Of a DNA stretch of 64,000 nucleotides, positions 50,836 through 60,234 are shown piece by piece. Below the pieces are notes generated by a model, which saw nothing but the letters and a program-made list of their open reading frames with translations, ran no database searches and had not been told where the DNA came from. Origin of the DNA: Streptomyces sp. SAI-135. Lineage in GTDB: Bacteria; Actinomycetota; Actinomycetes; Streptomycetales; Streptomycetaceae. The number at the start of each line of letters is the position of its first letter. The stretch's first letter is position 1. Position numbers and translations under genes: made by a program. The stretch covers positions 248,001 to 312,000 of the forward strand of contig NZ_JARXYP010000002.1 of assembly GCF_029893805.1 (NCBI RefSeq), in the 5' to 3' direction.

Positions 50836-52107
50836 ATGAAGAAGGCCCTCTTCGCCCTGCTGCCGGTGGCCGCCCTCACGCTCAGCGCGTGCGGCAGCAG
50901 CGGATCCGACTCCAGCGCCTCCAACAGCTCCCACGGCCCGATCACGATCTGGTACTCCAACAACGCGCAGGAAGTCGCGTGGGGCAAGAAGATGGTGGCG
51001 CAGTGGAACGCCGGCCACCCCAAGGAGAAGATCACCGCCCAGGAGATCCCCGCGGGCAAGAGCTCCGAAGAGGTCATCGGCGCGGCGATCACCGCCGGCA
51101 ACGCGCCCTGCCTGATCCTGAACACCGCGCCGGCCGCCGTGCCCGGGTTCCAGAAGCAGGGCGGTCTCGTCGCGCTCGACGACTTCCCCGACGGCAGGAG
51201 GTACCTGCAGGAGCGCGTGGGCGGCAGGTTGTCGCAGTACGCGTCGCCGGACGGCAAGTACTACCAGATGCCGTGGAAGAGCAACCCGGTGATGATCTTC
51301 TACAACAAGGAGCTGTTCAAGAAGGCCGGGCTGAACCCGGAGAACCCCAAGCTCGCCAGTTACCAGGACTTCCTCGACACCTCGCGCAAGCTGGTGGCCG
51401 CCAAGGCGGCCAAGGCCGCGATCTGGCCCGCTCCGTCCTCGGAGTTCTACCAGTCCTGGTTCGACTACTACCCGATGTTCGCGGCGCAGACCGGCAAGCA
51501 GCTGGTCGAGGACGGCAAGGCCCAGTTCGCCTCCGCCGACGGCCTCAAGGCCGCCCAGCTGTGGAAGACGATGTACGCCGAGCATCTGGCGCCCAACGAG
51601 AAGTACAACGGCGACGCCTTCGCCGACGGCAAGGCCGCCATGGCCACTGTCGGCCCGTGGGCGATCTCCGTCTACGGCGACAAGGTCAAGTGGGGCGCGG
51701 TACCGGTCCCCACTTCCGACGGCGCTGCCGGCAAGGGCACCTTCAGCGACGAGAAGTCCATCGGCATGTACACCTCCTGCAAGAACCGCGGGACGGCCTG
51801 GGACGTCATGAAGTTCGCCACCAGCAAGGACCAGGACGGCAAGCTGCTGGAGGCGACCGGGCAGATGCCCATGCGCAGCGACCTGACCAGCGCCTACCCG
51901 TCCTACTTCGCCTCGCACAAGGACTACGAGGTCTTCGCGCGGCAGGCGGAGCACACCATCGAGGCGCCCAACGTGCCGAACTCCGTGGAGATCTGGCAGA
52001 CGTTCCGCGACGCGTACACCAAGGCCGTCATCTTCGGCAAGGGTGACCTCGCCACGGCTCTCAAGGACGCCGCGGCGAAGGTGAACGAGCTCGCGCAGGG
52101 CCAGTGA
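50836..52107 (+). CDS. ABC transporter sugar-binding lipoprotein (family 1)
   Basis: ATG 50836 gives 423 residues. A lipobox LSAC (Cys19) anchors the protein. The mature part is a family-1 solute-binding protein: ITIWYSNNAQEVAWGKKMVA, IPAGKSSEEVIGAAITAG, YYQMPWKSNPVMIFYNKELF, ADGKAAMATVGPWAISVYG and FGKGDLATALKDAAAKVNEL. These bind oligosaccharides. Two permease genes follow immediately. No ATPase is in the operon, so a shared MsiK-type ATPase elsewhere probably powers the system, as is usual in Streptomyces. Confidence 0.9.
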   Translation: MKKALFALLPVAALTLSACGSSGSDSSASNSSHGPITIWYSNNAQEVAWGKKMVAQWNAGHPKEKITAQEIPAGKSSEEVIGAAITAGNAPCLILNTAPAAVPGFQKQGGLVALDDFPDGRRYLQERVGGRLSQYASPDGKYYQMPWKSNPVMIFYNKELFKKAGLNPENPKLASYQDFLDTSRKLVAAKAAKAAIWPAPSSEFYQSWFDYYPMFAAQTGKQLVEDGKAQFASADGLKAAQLWKTMYAEHLAPNEKYNGDAFADGKAAMATVGPWAISVYGDKVKWGAVPVPTSDGAAGKGTFSDEKSIGMYTSCKNRGTAWDVMKFATSKDQDGKLLEATGQMPMRSDLTSAYPSYFASHKDYEVFARQAEHTIEAPNVPNSVEIWQTFRDAYTKAVIFGKGDLATALKDAAAKVNELAQGQ

Positions 52108-52116
52108 GGACCTGCC

Positions 52117-53076
52117 ATGTCCTCCACCGCCTCTGACGTCCACCGGCCCCGGCCCTCCGCCGGGACGACGACGAAGGCACCGACGCCCCGCCCGCGGTGG
52201 CGGTTGCGGCTGGGCGGCCATCAGCCCATCGGCATGCTGTTCGTCTCCCCGTACCTGGTCTACCTCGCCGCGATCTTCGTGTATCCCCTCGGTTTCGCGG
52301 TGTGGATGTCCTTCCACGACTACTTCTTCACCGCACCCGGCGTCCAGGTCGACCGGCCCTTCGTCGGCCTGGACAACTACACGACCGTGCTCACCGACCC
52401 CGAGGTCTGGCGCTCGTTCCTCAACATCGCCGTCTTCCTGGTCATCAACGTGCCGCTGACCACCGTCGGCTCCCTGGTCCTGGCCAACGCGCTGAACAAG
52501 AAGCTGCCGTTCCGGTCCTTCTTCCGCACCGCCTACTACATCCCCTACATCACCGCCAGCGTCGCGGTCGTCGGTGTGTGGCTGTTCCTGTTCAACAGCG
52601 ACGGCCTCGTCAACCAGGCACTCGGTCCGCTGGCACCGGACCCGTCCTGGCTGGTCAACTCCCACCTCGCCATGCCGGTCGTGGCCGTCTTCGTCGCCTG
52701 GAAGCAACTGGGCTTCTTCGTGGTGCTGTACCTGTCGGCGCTCCAGAACGTGCCCCAGGAGCTGTACGAGTCGGCGGCCATCGACGGCGCCGGACGCATG
52801 CGCATCTTCCGCTCCATCACCGTTCCCGCGGTCCGGCCGGCCACCCTCCTGGTGCTGATCCTGGCCACCATCACCGGCGCCAACCTCTTCACCGAGCCCT
52901 ATCTGCTCACCAGTGGCGGCGGCCCCGACGGCGCGACGACCTCGCCCGTGCTGCTGATGTACCAGCGGGGTCTGCAACAGGGCCATCCGGACGAGGCGGC
53001 GGCCATCGGCGTGATCCTCGTCGTGCTGATCAGCGCCGTCTCGCTCGGCTATCGGCGACTCGTGGAGAGGGACTGA
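52117..53076 (+). CDS. Sugar ABC transporter permease (MalF-type)
   Basis: ATG 52117 starts 9 bp after the binding-protein stop and gives 319 residues. Six hydrophobic helices are visible. The EAA loop that contacts the ATPase is YESAAIDGAGRMRIFRSITV, then PAVRPATLL. It pairs with the following permease to form the membrane channel for the oligosaccharide. Confidence 0.9.
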   Translation: MSSTASDVHRPRPSAGTTTKAPTPRPRWRLRLGGHQPIGMLFVSPYLVYLAAIFVYPLGFAVWMSFHDYFFTAPGVQVDRPFVGLDNYTTVLTDPEVWRSFLNIAVFLVINVPLTTVGSLVLANALNKKLPFRSFFRTAYYIPYITASVAVVGVWLFLFNSDGLVNQALGPLAPDPSWLVNSHLAMPVVAVFVAWKQLGFFVVLYLSALQNVPQELYESAAIDGAGRMRIFRSITVPAVRPATLLVLILATITGANLFTEPYLLTSGGGPDGATTSPVLLMYQRGLQQGHPDEAAAIGVILVVLISAVSLGYRRLVERD

Positions 53077-53077
53077 G

Positions 53078-53971
53078 ATGAGCGTCGACGCCGCACCCGG
53101 CCCCACCGGCGAACGCCGCACCGGCGAGCACCCTGCGCGGCCCCGCAGCCGGTCGACCGGCTCCCGCATCGCGCTGCTCATCGGCGCGTTCGCCTTCCTC
53201 TTCCCCTTCTACTACATGATCATCGGCTCCCTTCAGAAGGAGCCCGACTCCAGCCCCTCCGGGGCGTTCCCCGACCCGTCCAACCTGAGCCTGCACAACT
53301 ACGCGGCGATCGACTCGGCGATCTCGCTGGGCCGTTCGCTGGTGAACTCAGGCATCTTCACCGGCGGCGTGATCATCTGCACCACCGTGTTCGGCCTGCT
53401 CGCGGGCTACGCACTGGCCCGGCTGCACTTCCGCGGCCGCGGCTCGACGTTCGCCCTGGTCCTGCTGGTCCAGGTCGTACCGTTCCAACTGCTGCTGATC
53501 CCCCTGTACGTGCTCATCGTCCGCAACTACGGTCTCGCCGACTCCTACCTCGGCATGATCCTGCCGTTCGCGATCAACACCAGCGCCGTGTTCATCTTCC
53601 GCCAGTTCTTCCTGCAACTGCCGGCAGCCATGTTCGAGGCGGCCCGCATCGACGGCGCCGGCGAGCTGCAGATCCTGTTCCGCATCGCGGTGCCCCTGTG
53701 CAAACCGGCCGTGATGTCGGTGGTGCTGCTCAGCTTCACCGGGCCCTGGAACGAGTTCCTCTGGCCGTTCCTGGTGACCAAGCAACAGGACATGCAGCCC
53801 CTGGCCGTCTCCCTGGCCAACTACATCAGCACCGTCGCCTCCGCGGCCGCCAACCCCTACGGCGCCATCCTCGCCGGAGCCTGCGTCCTGGCCGCACCGG
53901 CGGTCGCCCTCTACCTCGTCTTCCAGAGCCGCTTCAACTCCACCGACATCGACTCAGCAACGAAGGGCTGA
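53078..53971 (+). CDS. Sugar ABC transporter permease (MalG-type)
   Basis: ATG 53078 almost touches the upstream stop and gives 297 residues. Six helices and the EAA loop FEAARIDGAGELQILFRIAV, then PLCKPAVMSVVLLSF, are present. The C-terminus ends in FQSRFNSTDIDSATKG, as in MalG-like subunits. It forms a heterodimer with the preceding permease. Confidence 0.9.
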   Translation: MSVDAAPGPTGERRTGEHPARPRSRSTGSRIALLIGAFAFLFPFYYMIIGSLQKEPDSSPSGAFPDPSNLSLHNYAAIDSAISLGRSLVNSGIFTGGVIICTTVFGLLAGYALARLHFRGRGSTFALVLLVQVVPFQLLLIPLYVLIVRNYGLADSYLGMILPFAINTSAVFIFRQFFLQLPAAMFEAARIDGAGELQILFRIAVPLCKPAVMSVVLLSFTGPWNEFLWPFLVTKQQDMQPLAVSLANYISTVASAAANPYGAILAGACVLAAPAVALYLVFQSRFNSTDIDSATKG

Positions 53972-53977
53972 ACTTTC

Positions 53978-55051
53978 GTGTCCCACAGCACCACCGCCTC
54001 CGTCCCCTACACCCTGACCCGAGTCGGCGTCGTGATGTCCCCGCTGCCCGGCGAGGCCGCCGAGGCCGAGGGGGTACTCAACCCCGCCTCCGGCCGCACG
54101 CCCGACGGCCGGCTGCACCTGCTGCCCCGGCTCGTCTCCGAGGGCAACGTCTCCCGCGTGGGCCTGGCCGAGGTCACCCTCGCCAACGGCGTGCCCACCG
54201 GCGTCGAGCGCCGCGGCGTGGTCCTCGCACCCGACGCCGGCTGGGAACGCGGCAAGAACAACGCCGGTGTGGAGGACCCCCGCACCACCTGGATCGAGGA
54301 CCTGGGCCGGCACGTCATGTCGTACGTGGCCTACGGACCGCTCGGACCCAAGCCCGCCCTCGCCGTCTCCGAGAACCTGGTCGACTGGGAACGCCTGGGC
54401 CCTCTGCAGTTCGCCTACCAGCCCGACCTGGACACCGACCTCAATCTCTTCCCCAACAAGGACGTCGTGCACTTCCCCGAGCCCGTGCCGGGCCCGGACG
54501 GCACCATGTGCTACGCCATGCTGCACCGCCCGATGTGGGACCTCGGCTGGTTCCGGCCCGGTGAGGGCGTGCACCTGCCCGCCGGCGTGACCGACGAGCG
54601 CCCCGGCATCTGGATCTCCTACGTACCTGTCGACGAGGTCAAGCAGGACCTGAGCGCCCTGACCCGGCCGCGCCACCACCGCCTGGTCGCCCTGTCCGAG
54701 TACGCCTGGGAAGAGCTCAAGATCGGCGCGGGCCCGGCTCCGATCCGCGTCGACGAGGGGTGGCTGCTCATCCACCACGGCGTCTCCGGAACCATCGAGG
54801 ATCCCTTCGCGCAGGCGCAGACCGTCAACTACGCCGCCGGGGCGATGATCCTGGACCCCGCCGACCCGAGCCGCGTCATCGCGCGCACCTCCGAGCCGCT
54901 GATGGCCCCCGAGACCGAGGAGGAGCGCTCCGGCACCGTGCCCAACGTGGTCTTCCCGACCGCGATCGAGGAGATCGACGGCGTGCGCTACGTCTTCTAC
55001 GGCATGGCCGACGCGCACATCGGCGTGGCCCGCCTGGACCGGGCCGAATGA
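53978..55051 (+). CDS. Glycoside hydrolase family 130 protein (beta-mannoside phosphorylase/glycosidase type)
   Basis: GTG 53978 gives 357 residues. A five-bladed propeller is indicated by NNAGVEDPRTTWIEDLGRHV (ED...R active-site segment), PNKDVVHFPEPV, KIGAGPAPIRVDEGWLLIHH and VFYGMADAHIGVARLD. This pattern is typical of GH130, whose members phosphorolyse or hydrolyse beta-1,2- or beta-1,4-mannosides, releasing mannose 1-phosphate or mannose. Which of these it does cannot be told from sequence alone. The adjacent phosphohexomutase would suit a mannose-1-phosphate product. The stop overlaps the next start as ATGA. Confidence 0.8.
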   Translation: MSHSTTASVPYTLTRVGVVMSPLPGEAAEAEGVLNPASGRTPDGRLHLLPRLVSEGNVSRVGLAEVTLANGVPTGVERRGVVLAPDAGWERGKNNAGVEDPRTTWIEDLGRHVMSYVAYGPLGPKPALAVSENLVDWERLGPLQFAYQPDLDTDLNLFPNKDVVHFPEPVPGPDGTMCYAMLHRPMWDLGWFRPGEGVHLPAGVTDERPGIWISYVPVDEVKQDLSALTRPRHHRLVALSEYAWEELKIGAGPAPIRVDEGWLLIHHGVSGTIEDPFAQAQTVNYAAGAMILDPADPSRVIARTSEPLMAPETEEERSGTVPNVVFPTAIEEIDGVRYVFYGMADAHIGVARLDRAE

Positions 55052-56262
55052 CCACCGGCCACACCGCGCACCGCGTCGCCCTGGTCGGCTGCGGAGCCTT
55101 CGGCACCTTCGTGCTGGACGCGATACACGACCTCCCCGGTGTCCGCGTCGCCGCGTGCGCCGACGCCGACCGGCAGCGGGCGCGGACACTCGCGGGCCGG
55201 TACGGCGCCACCGTCCACACGAGTGTCGAGGACGTGGCCGCGCTGGACGATGTCGACGTCGTCGTCCTGGCCACCCCGCCGGCCGCGCACGCGGACGCCG
55301 CGGTGGCCGCGCTCCGGGCGGGCAAGCACGTCTTCTGCGAGAAGCCCATGGCGCTCACCGTCGAGGACGCCGCGCGCGTCGCGGCGGAGAGCCGCCGTTC
55401 ACGGGGCGTGTTTGTGGTCGACCACGTGCTGCGCTACAACCCGGTCCTGCGGCTTCTGAAACGGCTCGGCCAGGAGCAACTCCTGGACCCGCTGCGGCGG
55501 TTCGCCTTCGAGAACGACGCCTCCGACGAGGATCTCGGTGACGACCACTGGTTCTGGGACGAGGCGCACAGCGGTGGCGTCCACGTCGAGCACGGCGTGC
55601 ACTTCTTCGACGCCGCCAACGCCCTGATGGGCAGCGAGCCGCTCCAGGTGCAGGGCACCGAGGTGCGGCGAGAGGACGGGCCGGTGGACATCGTGGTGGC
55701 CACCGCCGTCCACCCCGGCGGCACGGTCGCCACCCACACCCACTCCTTCACTCACGCCCACCGCGCCGAACGTCAACTCATGCGGCTCGACTACGGCTTC
55801 GCCGAGGCCCGCGTCAGCGGCTGGATCCCGACGTCCGCCACGATCACCGCGTGGACCGACGAGGCTGGCGCCGTCCGTTGGGAGGCGGTGCCCGCACGGG
55901 CCGCGGAACTGCTCTCGGTTCCCGGGCTGCGCCCGCACGGCCAGGAGCGCATCGCGGTGTCCGTGACGCGAGATGCCGGTTCCGCAGCGCCCGCCCGCGG
56001 CCGGGGTGTCACCCGCCACGTCCCGCACCGGGTCGACTGTGTCGTGGACCTGGGCGGGGAGGAGCGCAAGCAGCACGTGTACACCGAGAGCGTGCGGGCG
56101 GCCATGTCGGACCTGCTGCACTGCGCGGTGCACGGCGGCACCCCACAGGCCGACGCCACCGCCGGACTGACCGCGGTGGCCGTCGCCCGGGCGGCGACCC
56201 GCTCCGCGCACAGCGGCCGGACGGTCCTGCTCACGGCCCAAGTTCCCGCCGGAGACACCTGA
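55048..56262 (+). CDS. Gfo/Idh/MocA-family oxidoreductase
   Basis: ATG 55048 overlaps the GH130 stop and gives 404 residues. The Rossmann motif GCGAFG, then DVVVLATPPAAHADAAVAAL and GKHVFCEKPMAL (catalytic-site EKP), define this NAD(P)-dependent sugar dehydrogenase family. The C-terminal alpha/beta domain has HSGGVHVEHGVHFFDAANAL with the active-site His. It may oxidise or epimerise a sugar at C2-C4. Its place suggests a step that modifies the imported disaccharide before or after GH130 cleavage. Confidence 0.85.
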   Translation: MTTGHTAHRVALVGCGAFGTFVLDAIHDLPGVRVAACADADRQRARTLAGRYGATVHTSVEDVAALDDVDVVVLATPPAAHADAAVAALRAGKHVFCEKPMALTVEDAARVAAESRRSRGVFVVDHVLRYNPVLRLLKRLGQEQLLDPLRRFAFENDASDEDLGDDHWFWDEAHSGGVHVEHGVHFFDAANALMGSEPLQVQGTEVRREDGPVDIVVATAVHPGGTVATHTHSFTHAHRAERQLMRLDYGFAEARVSGWIPTSATITAWTDEAGAVRWEAVPARAAELLSVPGLRPHGQERIAVSVTRDAGSAAPARGRGVTRHVPHRVDCVVDLGGEERKQHVYTESVRAAMSDLLHCAVHGGTPQADATAGLTAVAVARAATRSAHSGRTVLLTAQVPAGDT

Positions 56263-57902
56263 TGACAACGATGTCCGCACCGGCCGCTCCCGCCCCCTGG
56301 TGGCGAGAGGCGGTCTGCTACGAGATACACCCACGCGCCTTCGCCGACGGCAACGGCGACGGCACCGGCGACCTGCCCGGCGCCACCGCCCGCCTCGACC
56401 ACCTGGCGCAGCTGGGCGTCGACGCCGTGTGGATCACCCCCTTCTACCCCTCGCCGCTGGCGGACGGCGGCTACGACATCGCCGACCACACCGGCGTCGC
56501 GGCAGACCTCGGCACACCCGCCGACTTCGACGCACTGGTGGCGAAGGCACACGTCCTCGGCCTCAAGGTCCTCGTGGACGTGGTCCCCAACCACACCTCC
56601 CACCGGCATCCCTGGTTCCGCAAGGCCCTCGCCGCCGCACCCGGCTCCCCGGCCCGTCGGCGGTACCTGTTCCGGGACGGGCGCGGCGAGAAGGGCGAAC
56701 TGCCGCCCAACGACTGGCAGTCCGCGTTCGGCGGCCCCGCGTGGACCCGCGTCGACGAGACGGACGGCCTGCCCGGGCAGTGGTACCTGCACCTGCACGC
56801 GCCCGAACAGCCCGACCTCGACTGGCACCACCCCGAGGTGGTCGCCGAGTTCGAACGGATCCTCAGGCACTGGCTGGACCGCGGTGTCGACGGCTTCCGC
56901 GTCGACGTGGCCCACACCCTGTTCAAGGCCGACGGCCTGCCCGACGCCGGCCCCGGTCAGCACCAGGACGTCCACCAGAACCACCGGATGCCCTACTACG
57001 ACCAGGAGGAACTGCACCCGCTCTTTCGCCACTGGCGCACCCTGCTGGACCGACACCCCGCCCCCGTCGGGGCGGTGGCTCCGCCCGAGCGGGTGATGGT
57101 GGCCGAGGCGGGCATCTTCGACCGCGAGCGGCTCGCGCGTTACGTCGCCCCCGGCGAGATGCAGCAGACGTTCAACTTCGCCTTCCTGGAGTGTCCTTGG
57201 GACGGAGCGGCGATGCGCGAGGTGGTCGAGCAGTCGGCGCGCGGCATGCAGTCGGTGGGCGCGCCCGTCACCTGGGTCCTCTCCAGCCATGACGCGATCC
57301 GACCGGTCACCCGCTACGGCGGCGGCGTTCTCGGTGAGCGGCGTGCCCGAGCGGCGGCCCTGCTGATGCTGGCCCTGCCCGGCGCCGCGTACGTGTACCA
57401 AGGCGAGGAACTGGGCCTGCCCCAGGCCCACATCCCTGACCACCTGATCCGCGATCCGCTGTGGGAACGCTCCGAGCACCGCCACCGCGGACGCGACGGT
57501 TGCCGGGTGCCCCTCCCCTGGTCCGGCACGGCGCCGCCCTACGGTTTCAGCGAGGCCGCGCCCGAGGACTGCTGGTTTCCGCAGCCCACCGACTGGGCCG
57601 GCCTCACCGTTGCGGCGCAGCAGCACGACGCGCACTCGATGCTCACGCTGTACCGCACGGCCCTGCGCCTGCGCCACGACCATCCCGCCTCGGACACCGT
57701 GCTGCGCGTCCAAGGCCCGGCGAACGGCGAGTGGTTCGCCTTCGACCGATCGTCCCGGCTGCGCTGCCTGGTCAACTTCGGGCCGCGTCCGGTCCCCCTG
57801 GACGACGGCGCCCGGGTACTGCTGTCCAGCGCACCGCTCGAGGGCCGCACCGTCCCCCAGGACACCACCGTATGGATGACCTCCGAGGAGTACCCGCGAT
57901 GA
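56262..57902 (+). CDS. GH13-family glycosidase (alpha-glucosidase/oligo-1,6-glucosidase type)
   Basis: ATG 56262 overlaps the upstream stop (TGATG) and gives 546 residues. The first conserved region is DVVPNHTSHRHPWF. The nucleophile Asp lies in DGFRVDVAH, the acid/base Glu in MVAEAGI, and the third Asp in SSHDAIR. YEIHPRAFADGNGDGTGDLP is the typical start of the oligo-1,6-glucosidase/alpha-glucosidase group. No signal peptide is present, so it acts inside the cell. It would release glucose from alpha-linked oligosaccharides carried in by the ABC system. Confidence 0.85.
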   Translation: MTTMSAPAAPAPWWREAVCYEIHPRAFADGNGDGTGDLPGATARLDHLAQLGVDAVWITPFYPSPLADGGYDIADHTGVAADLGTPADFDALVAKAHVLGLKVLVDVVPNHTSHRHPWFRKALAAAPGSPARRRYLFRDGRGEKGELPPNDWQSAFGGPAWTRVDETDGLPGQWYLHLHAPEQPDLDWHHPEVVAEFERILRHWLDRGVDGFRVDVAHTLFKADGLPDAGPGQHQDVHQNHRMPYYDQEELHPLFRHWRTLLDRHPAPVGAVAPPERVMVAEAGIFDRERLARYVAPGEMQQTFNFAFLECPWDGAAMREVVEQSARGMQSVGAPVTWVLSSHDAIRPVTRYGGGVLGERRARAAALLMLALPGAAYVYQGEELGLPQAHIPDHLIRDPLWERSEHRHRGRDGCRVPLPWSGTAPPYGFSEAAPEDCWFPQPTDWAGLTVAAQQHDAHSMLTLYRTALRLRHDHPASDTVLRVQGPANGEWFAFDRSSRLRCLVNFGPRPVPLDDGARVLLSSAPLEGRTVPQDTTVWMTSEEYPR

Positions 57903-59284
57903 ACACCAGACCAGGCGTCGACCTGTCCGCCCTGGTGAAGGCCTACGACGTCCGCGGCCTCGTCCCGGACCAGCTCGACGAGGAGCTCGCCCGGCTGTTC
58001 GGCGCCGCCTTCGTCGAGACGACCGGCGCGGACGCCGTCGTGACCGGCCACGACATGCGGCCCAGCTCACCCGCGCTGGCCCGCGCCTTCGCGCAGGGCG
58101 CCGCCGGGCAGGGTGCCGACGTCACCGAGATCGGTCTGTGCTCGACGGACGAGCTGTACTTCGCCAGCGGCGTCCTGCACCTGCCGGGCGCGATGTTCAC
58201 CGCCAGCCACAATCCGGCCCGCTACAACGGCATCAAGATGTGCCGGGCCGGCGCGGCACCGATCGGCCAGGACACCGGGCTGCACGCCATTCGTACCCTC
58301 GTCGAACGCTGGGCGTCCGGCGAACGTCCCCCCACCCCGCGCCGGCCCACGGGCTCACTCACCCAGCGCGACATGCTCAAGGAGTACGCGGCGCATCTGC
58401 TGAACCTGGTCGACGTCAGTGCCGTCCGGCCACTGCGCGTCGTGGTGGACGCCGGCAACGGCATGAGCGGACTCACCGTGCCGGCCGTCTTCCATGACGT
58501 GCCGGTGGAAATCGTCCCGCTGTACTTCGAGCTGGACGGAACCTTCCCGCACCACGAGGCCAACCCGCTCGACCCCGCCAACATCGTCGACCTGCAGCGC
58601 ACCGTACGTGAGACGCGGGCCGACCTGGGCCTGGCCTTCGACGGTGACGCCGACCGCTGTTTCGTCGTCGACGAACGCGGCGAAGCGGTGAGCCCGTCCG
58701 CCATCACCGCGCTGATCGCCGCACGGCTGCTCGCCGACCACCCGGGAAGCACCGTCCTGCACAACCTGATCACTTCGCGGGCCGTGCCAGAGGTGGTCCG
58801 CGAACTCGGCGGCACCCCGGTGCGCACGCGGGTGGGCCACTCCTTCATCAAGGCCGAAATGGCCCGCACTCAGGCAGTGTTCGGCGGCGAGCACTCGGCG
58901 CACTACTACTTCCGCGACTTCTACAACGCGGACACCGGCATGCTCGCCGCACTCCATGTCGTCGCCGCCCTCGGTGGCGGGCCGGAGCCCCTGTCCCGGC
59001 TGGTCGCCCGCTACCAGCGCTACCCGGCATCAGGTGAGATCAACACCGCGGTCACGGACCCCGCCTCCACCCTGGCGGCCGTCCGCGCCCACTTCGCCGA
59101 ACGCACCGAGGCCACCGTCGACGAACTCGACGGCCTGACCGTCTCCACCCCTGACTGGTGGTTCAACCTGCGCCCCTCCAACACCGAACCGCTGCTCCGG
59201 CTCAATGTGGAAGCGACGGACACGGCGACACTGACGCGCGTACGGCAGGAGGTGCTGACGCTTGTCGCCGCCCGGTTCGCCTGA
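57899..59284 (+). CDS. Phosphomannomutase/phosphoglucomutase
   Basis: ATG 57899 overlaps the GH13 stop as ATGA and gives 461 residues. All four motifs of the alpha-phosphohexomutase family are present: phospho-serine TASHNP (Ser103), Mg loop GDADR, sugar loop GGEHSAHYYF, and phosphate-binding RPSNTEP. GEHSAHYYF is characteristic of phosphomannomutases. It would convert mannose 1-phosphate (for example from GH130) to mannose 6-phosphate, linking the operon to glycolysis or GDP-mannose. It is the last gene before a strong hairpin. Confidence 0.9.
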   Translation: MNTRPGVDLSALVKAYDVRGLVPDQLDEELARLFGAAFVETTGADAVVTGHDMRPSSPALARAFAQGAAGQGADVTEIGLCSTDELYFASGVLHLPGAMFTASHNPARYNGIKMCRAGAAPIGQDTGLHAIRTLVERWASGERPPTPRRPTGSLTQRDMLKEYAAHLLNLVDVSAVRPLRVVVDAGNGMSGLTVPAVFHDVPVEIVPLYFELDGTFPHHEANPLDPANIVDLQRTVRETRADLGLAFDGDADRCFVVDERGEAVSPSAITALIAARLLADHPGSTVLHNLITSRAVPEVVRELGGTPVRTRVGHSFIKAEMARTQAVFGGEHSAHYYFRDFYNADTGMLAALHVVAALGGGPEPLSRLVARYQRYPASGEINTAVTDPASTLAAVRAHFAERTEATVDELDGLTVSTPDWWFNLRPSNTEPLLRLNVEATDTATLTRVRQEVLTLVAARFA

Positions 59285-59311
59285 GTGGTTGCCGCCGTCT
59301 CGGGCAACCAC
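59285..59311 (+). terminator. Hairpin terminator after the sugar operon
   Basis: GTGGTTGCC (59285-59293) and GGCAACCAC (59303-59311) form a perfect 9-bp stem with a 9-nt loop immediately after the last stop. No long T-run follows, as is usual in Streptomyces. Confidence 0.65.
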
Positions 59312-59329
59312 CAGACCCCAAAGGGGCCA

Positions 59330-59745
59330 TGAACGGGAACAGCCCGGAGGCGAACACACAGGTCCGCGCCCCGTGGACCGGGGCAAGCCGGCTTCCAAGA
59401 TGCACGTCCTGTCGGACGCGAACGGACTGCCCCTCCTGTCGGCCTCTCGGCCGCCAACCCACGACAGCGCAGGGCTGGCGCCCATGATCGAGGGGCACCA
59501 ACGAGACACGGCCCCCACCGCGGCCGCTTCTTCAAGCCCCAGCGCCTCCACGCGGACAAAGCCTTCGATCACGCCGACCTGCGGAAATGGCTACGTGGCA
59601 AACGCATCGGGGTACGGGGCGCGCGCAAAGGCATCGGCTCCAGCGAACGATTGGGCCGCCGTCGCCGGGTCGTCGAGCGGACGATGTCATGGCTGTCCGG
59701 CCACCGACGCCTGAGCCCTGCCCGGCCACGCCGCTCCGCAGCAAG
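59330..59745 (+). pseudogene. IS5-family transposase remnant
   Basis: The plus strand reads GKPASKMHVLSDANGLPLL. After shifts it continues RLHADKAFDHADLRKWLRGK, then IGVRGARKGIGSSERLGRRR and RTMSWLSGHRRLS. This is the C-terminal half of an IS5-group DDE transposase, in which HADKAFD carries the second Asp. Several frameshifts make it inactive. Confidence 0.65.
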
Positions 59746-59778
59746 GCGCGTTCTTCGGCACGTGGTCCCGTGCAGTCC

Positions 59779-60204
59779 TCAGATGCTGGTCGGGACGTCC
59801 ATGTCATCGAGCAGAGTCCGCACGCGTTCCTCGATCGCGTCACGGATGGGGCGGACGGCCTCCACGCCCTGTCCGGCCGGATCGTCGAGCTGCCAGTCGA
59901 GGTACCGCTTGCAGGGGAAGACGGGGCAGGTGCCACCGCACCCCATGGTGATCACGACGTCGGATGCCTGGACGGCCTCCGCCGTGAGGATCTTGGGGCG
60001 TTGAGCGGAGATGTCGATGCCGACCTCCTTCATCGCTTCCACGACGGCCGGGTTGACGGTGTCTGCGGGAGCCGAACCGGCGGAGCGGACCTCGATGCTG
60101 TTGCCTGCGAGGTGGGTGAGGAAGGCGGCGGCCATCTGGGAGCGGCCAGCGTTGTGGACGCAGACGAACAGCACCGACGGTCGCGGCGTGGCGGGAGACC
60201 TCAT
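59779..60204 (-). CDS. arsC: Arsenate reductase (low-molecular-weight phosphatase type)
   Basis: ATG 60204 gives 141 residues. The P-loop CVHNAGRSQMAAAF has the nucleophilic Cys. The later GCGGTCPVFPCKRYLDWQLD, then DPAG, is the mycothiol-coupled actinobacterial ArsC pattern. It reduces arsenate to arsenite. It lies 30 bp after the aquaporin stop in the arsR operon. Confidence 0.9.
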   Translation of the reverse strand: MRSPATPRPSVLFVCVHNAGRSQMAAAFLTHLAGNSIEVRSAGSAPADTVNPAVVEAMKEVGIDISAQRPKILTAEAVQASDVVITMGCGGTCPVFPCKRYLDWQLDDPAGQGVEAVRPIRDAIEERVRTLLDDMDVPTSI

Positions 60205-60234
60205 GAGCGGGGCTTTCTGGGGGGAACGGATCGG

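Noticed and set aside
50620-53181. 853-residue minus-strand open frame
   Set aside because: It lies antisense to the LacI end, binding protein and first permease of the sugar operon. Its text is low-complexity Gly/Val/Arg/Asp without motifs.
55791-58070. 759-residue minus-strand open frame
   Set aside because: It is antisense to the GH13 and oxidoreductase genes and has no recognisable domain.
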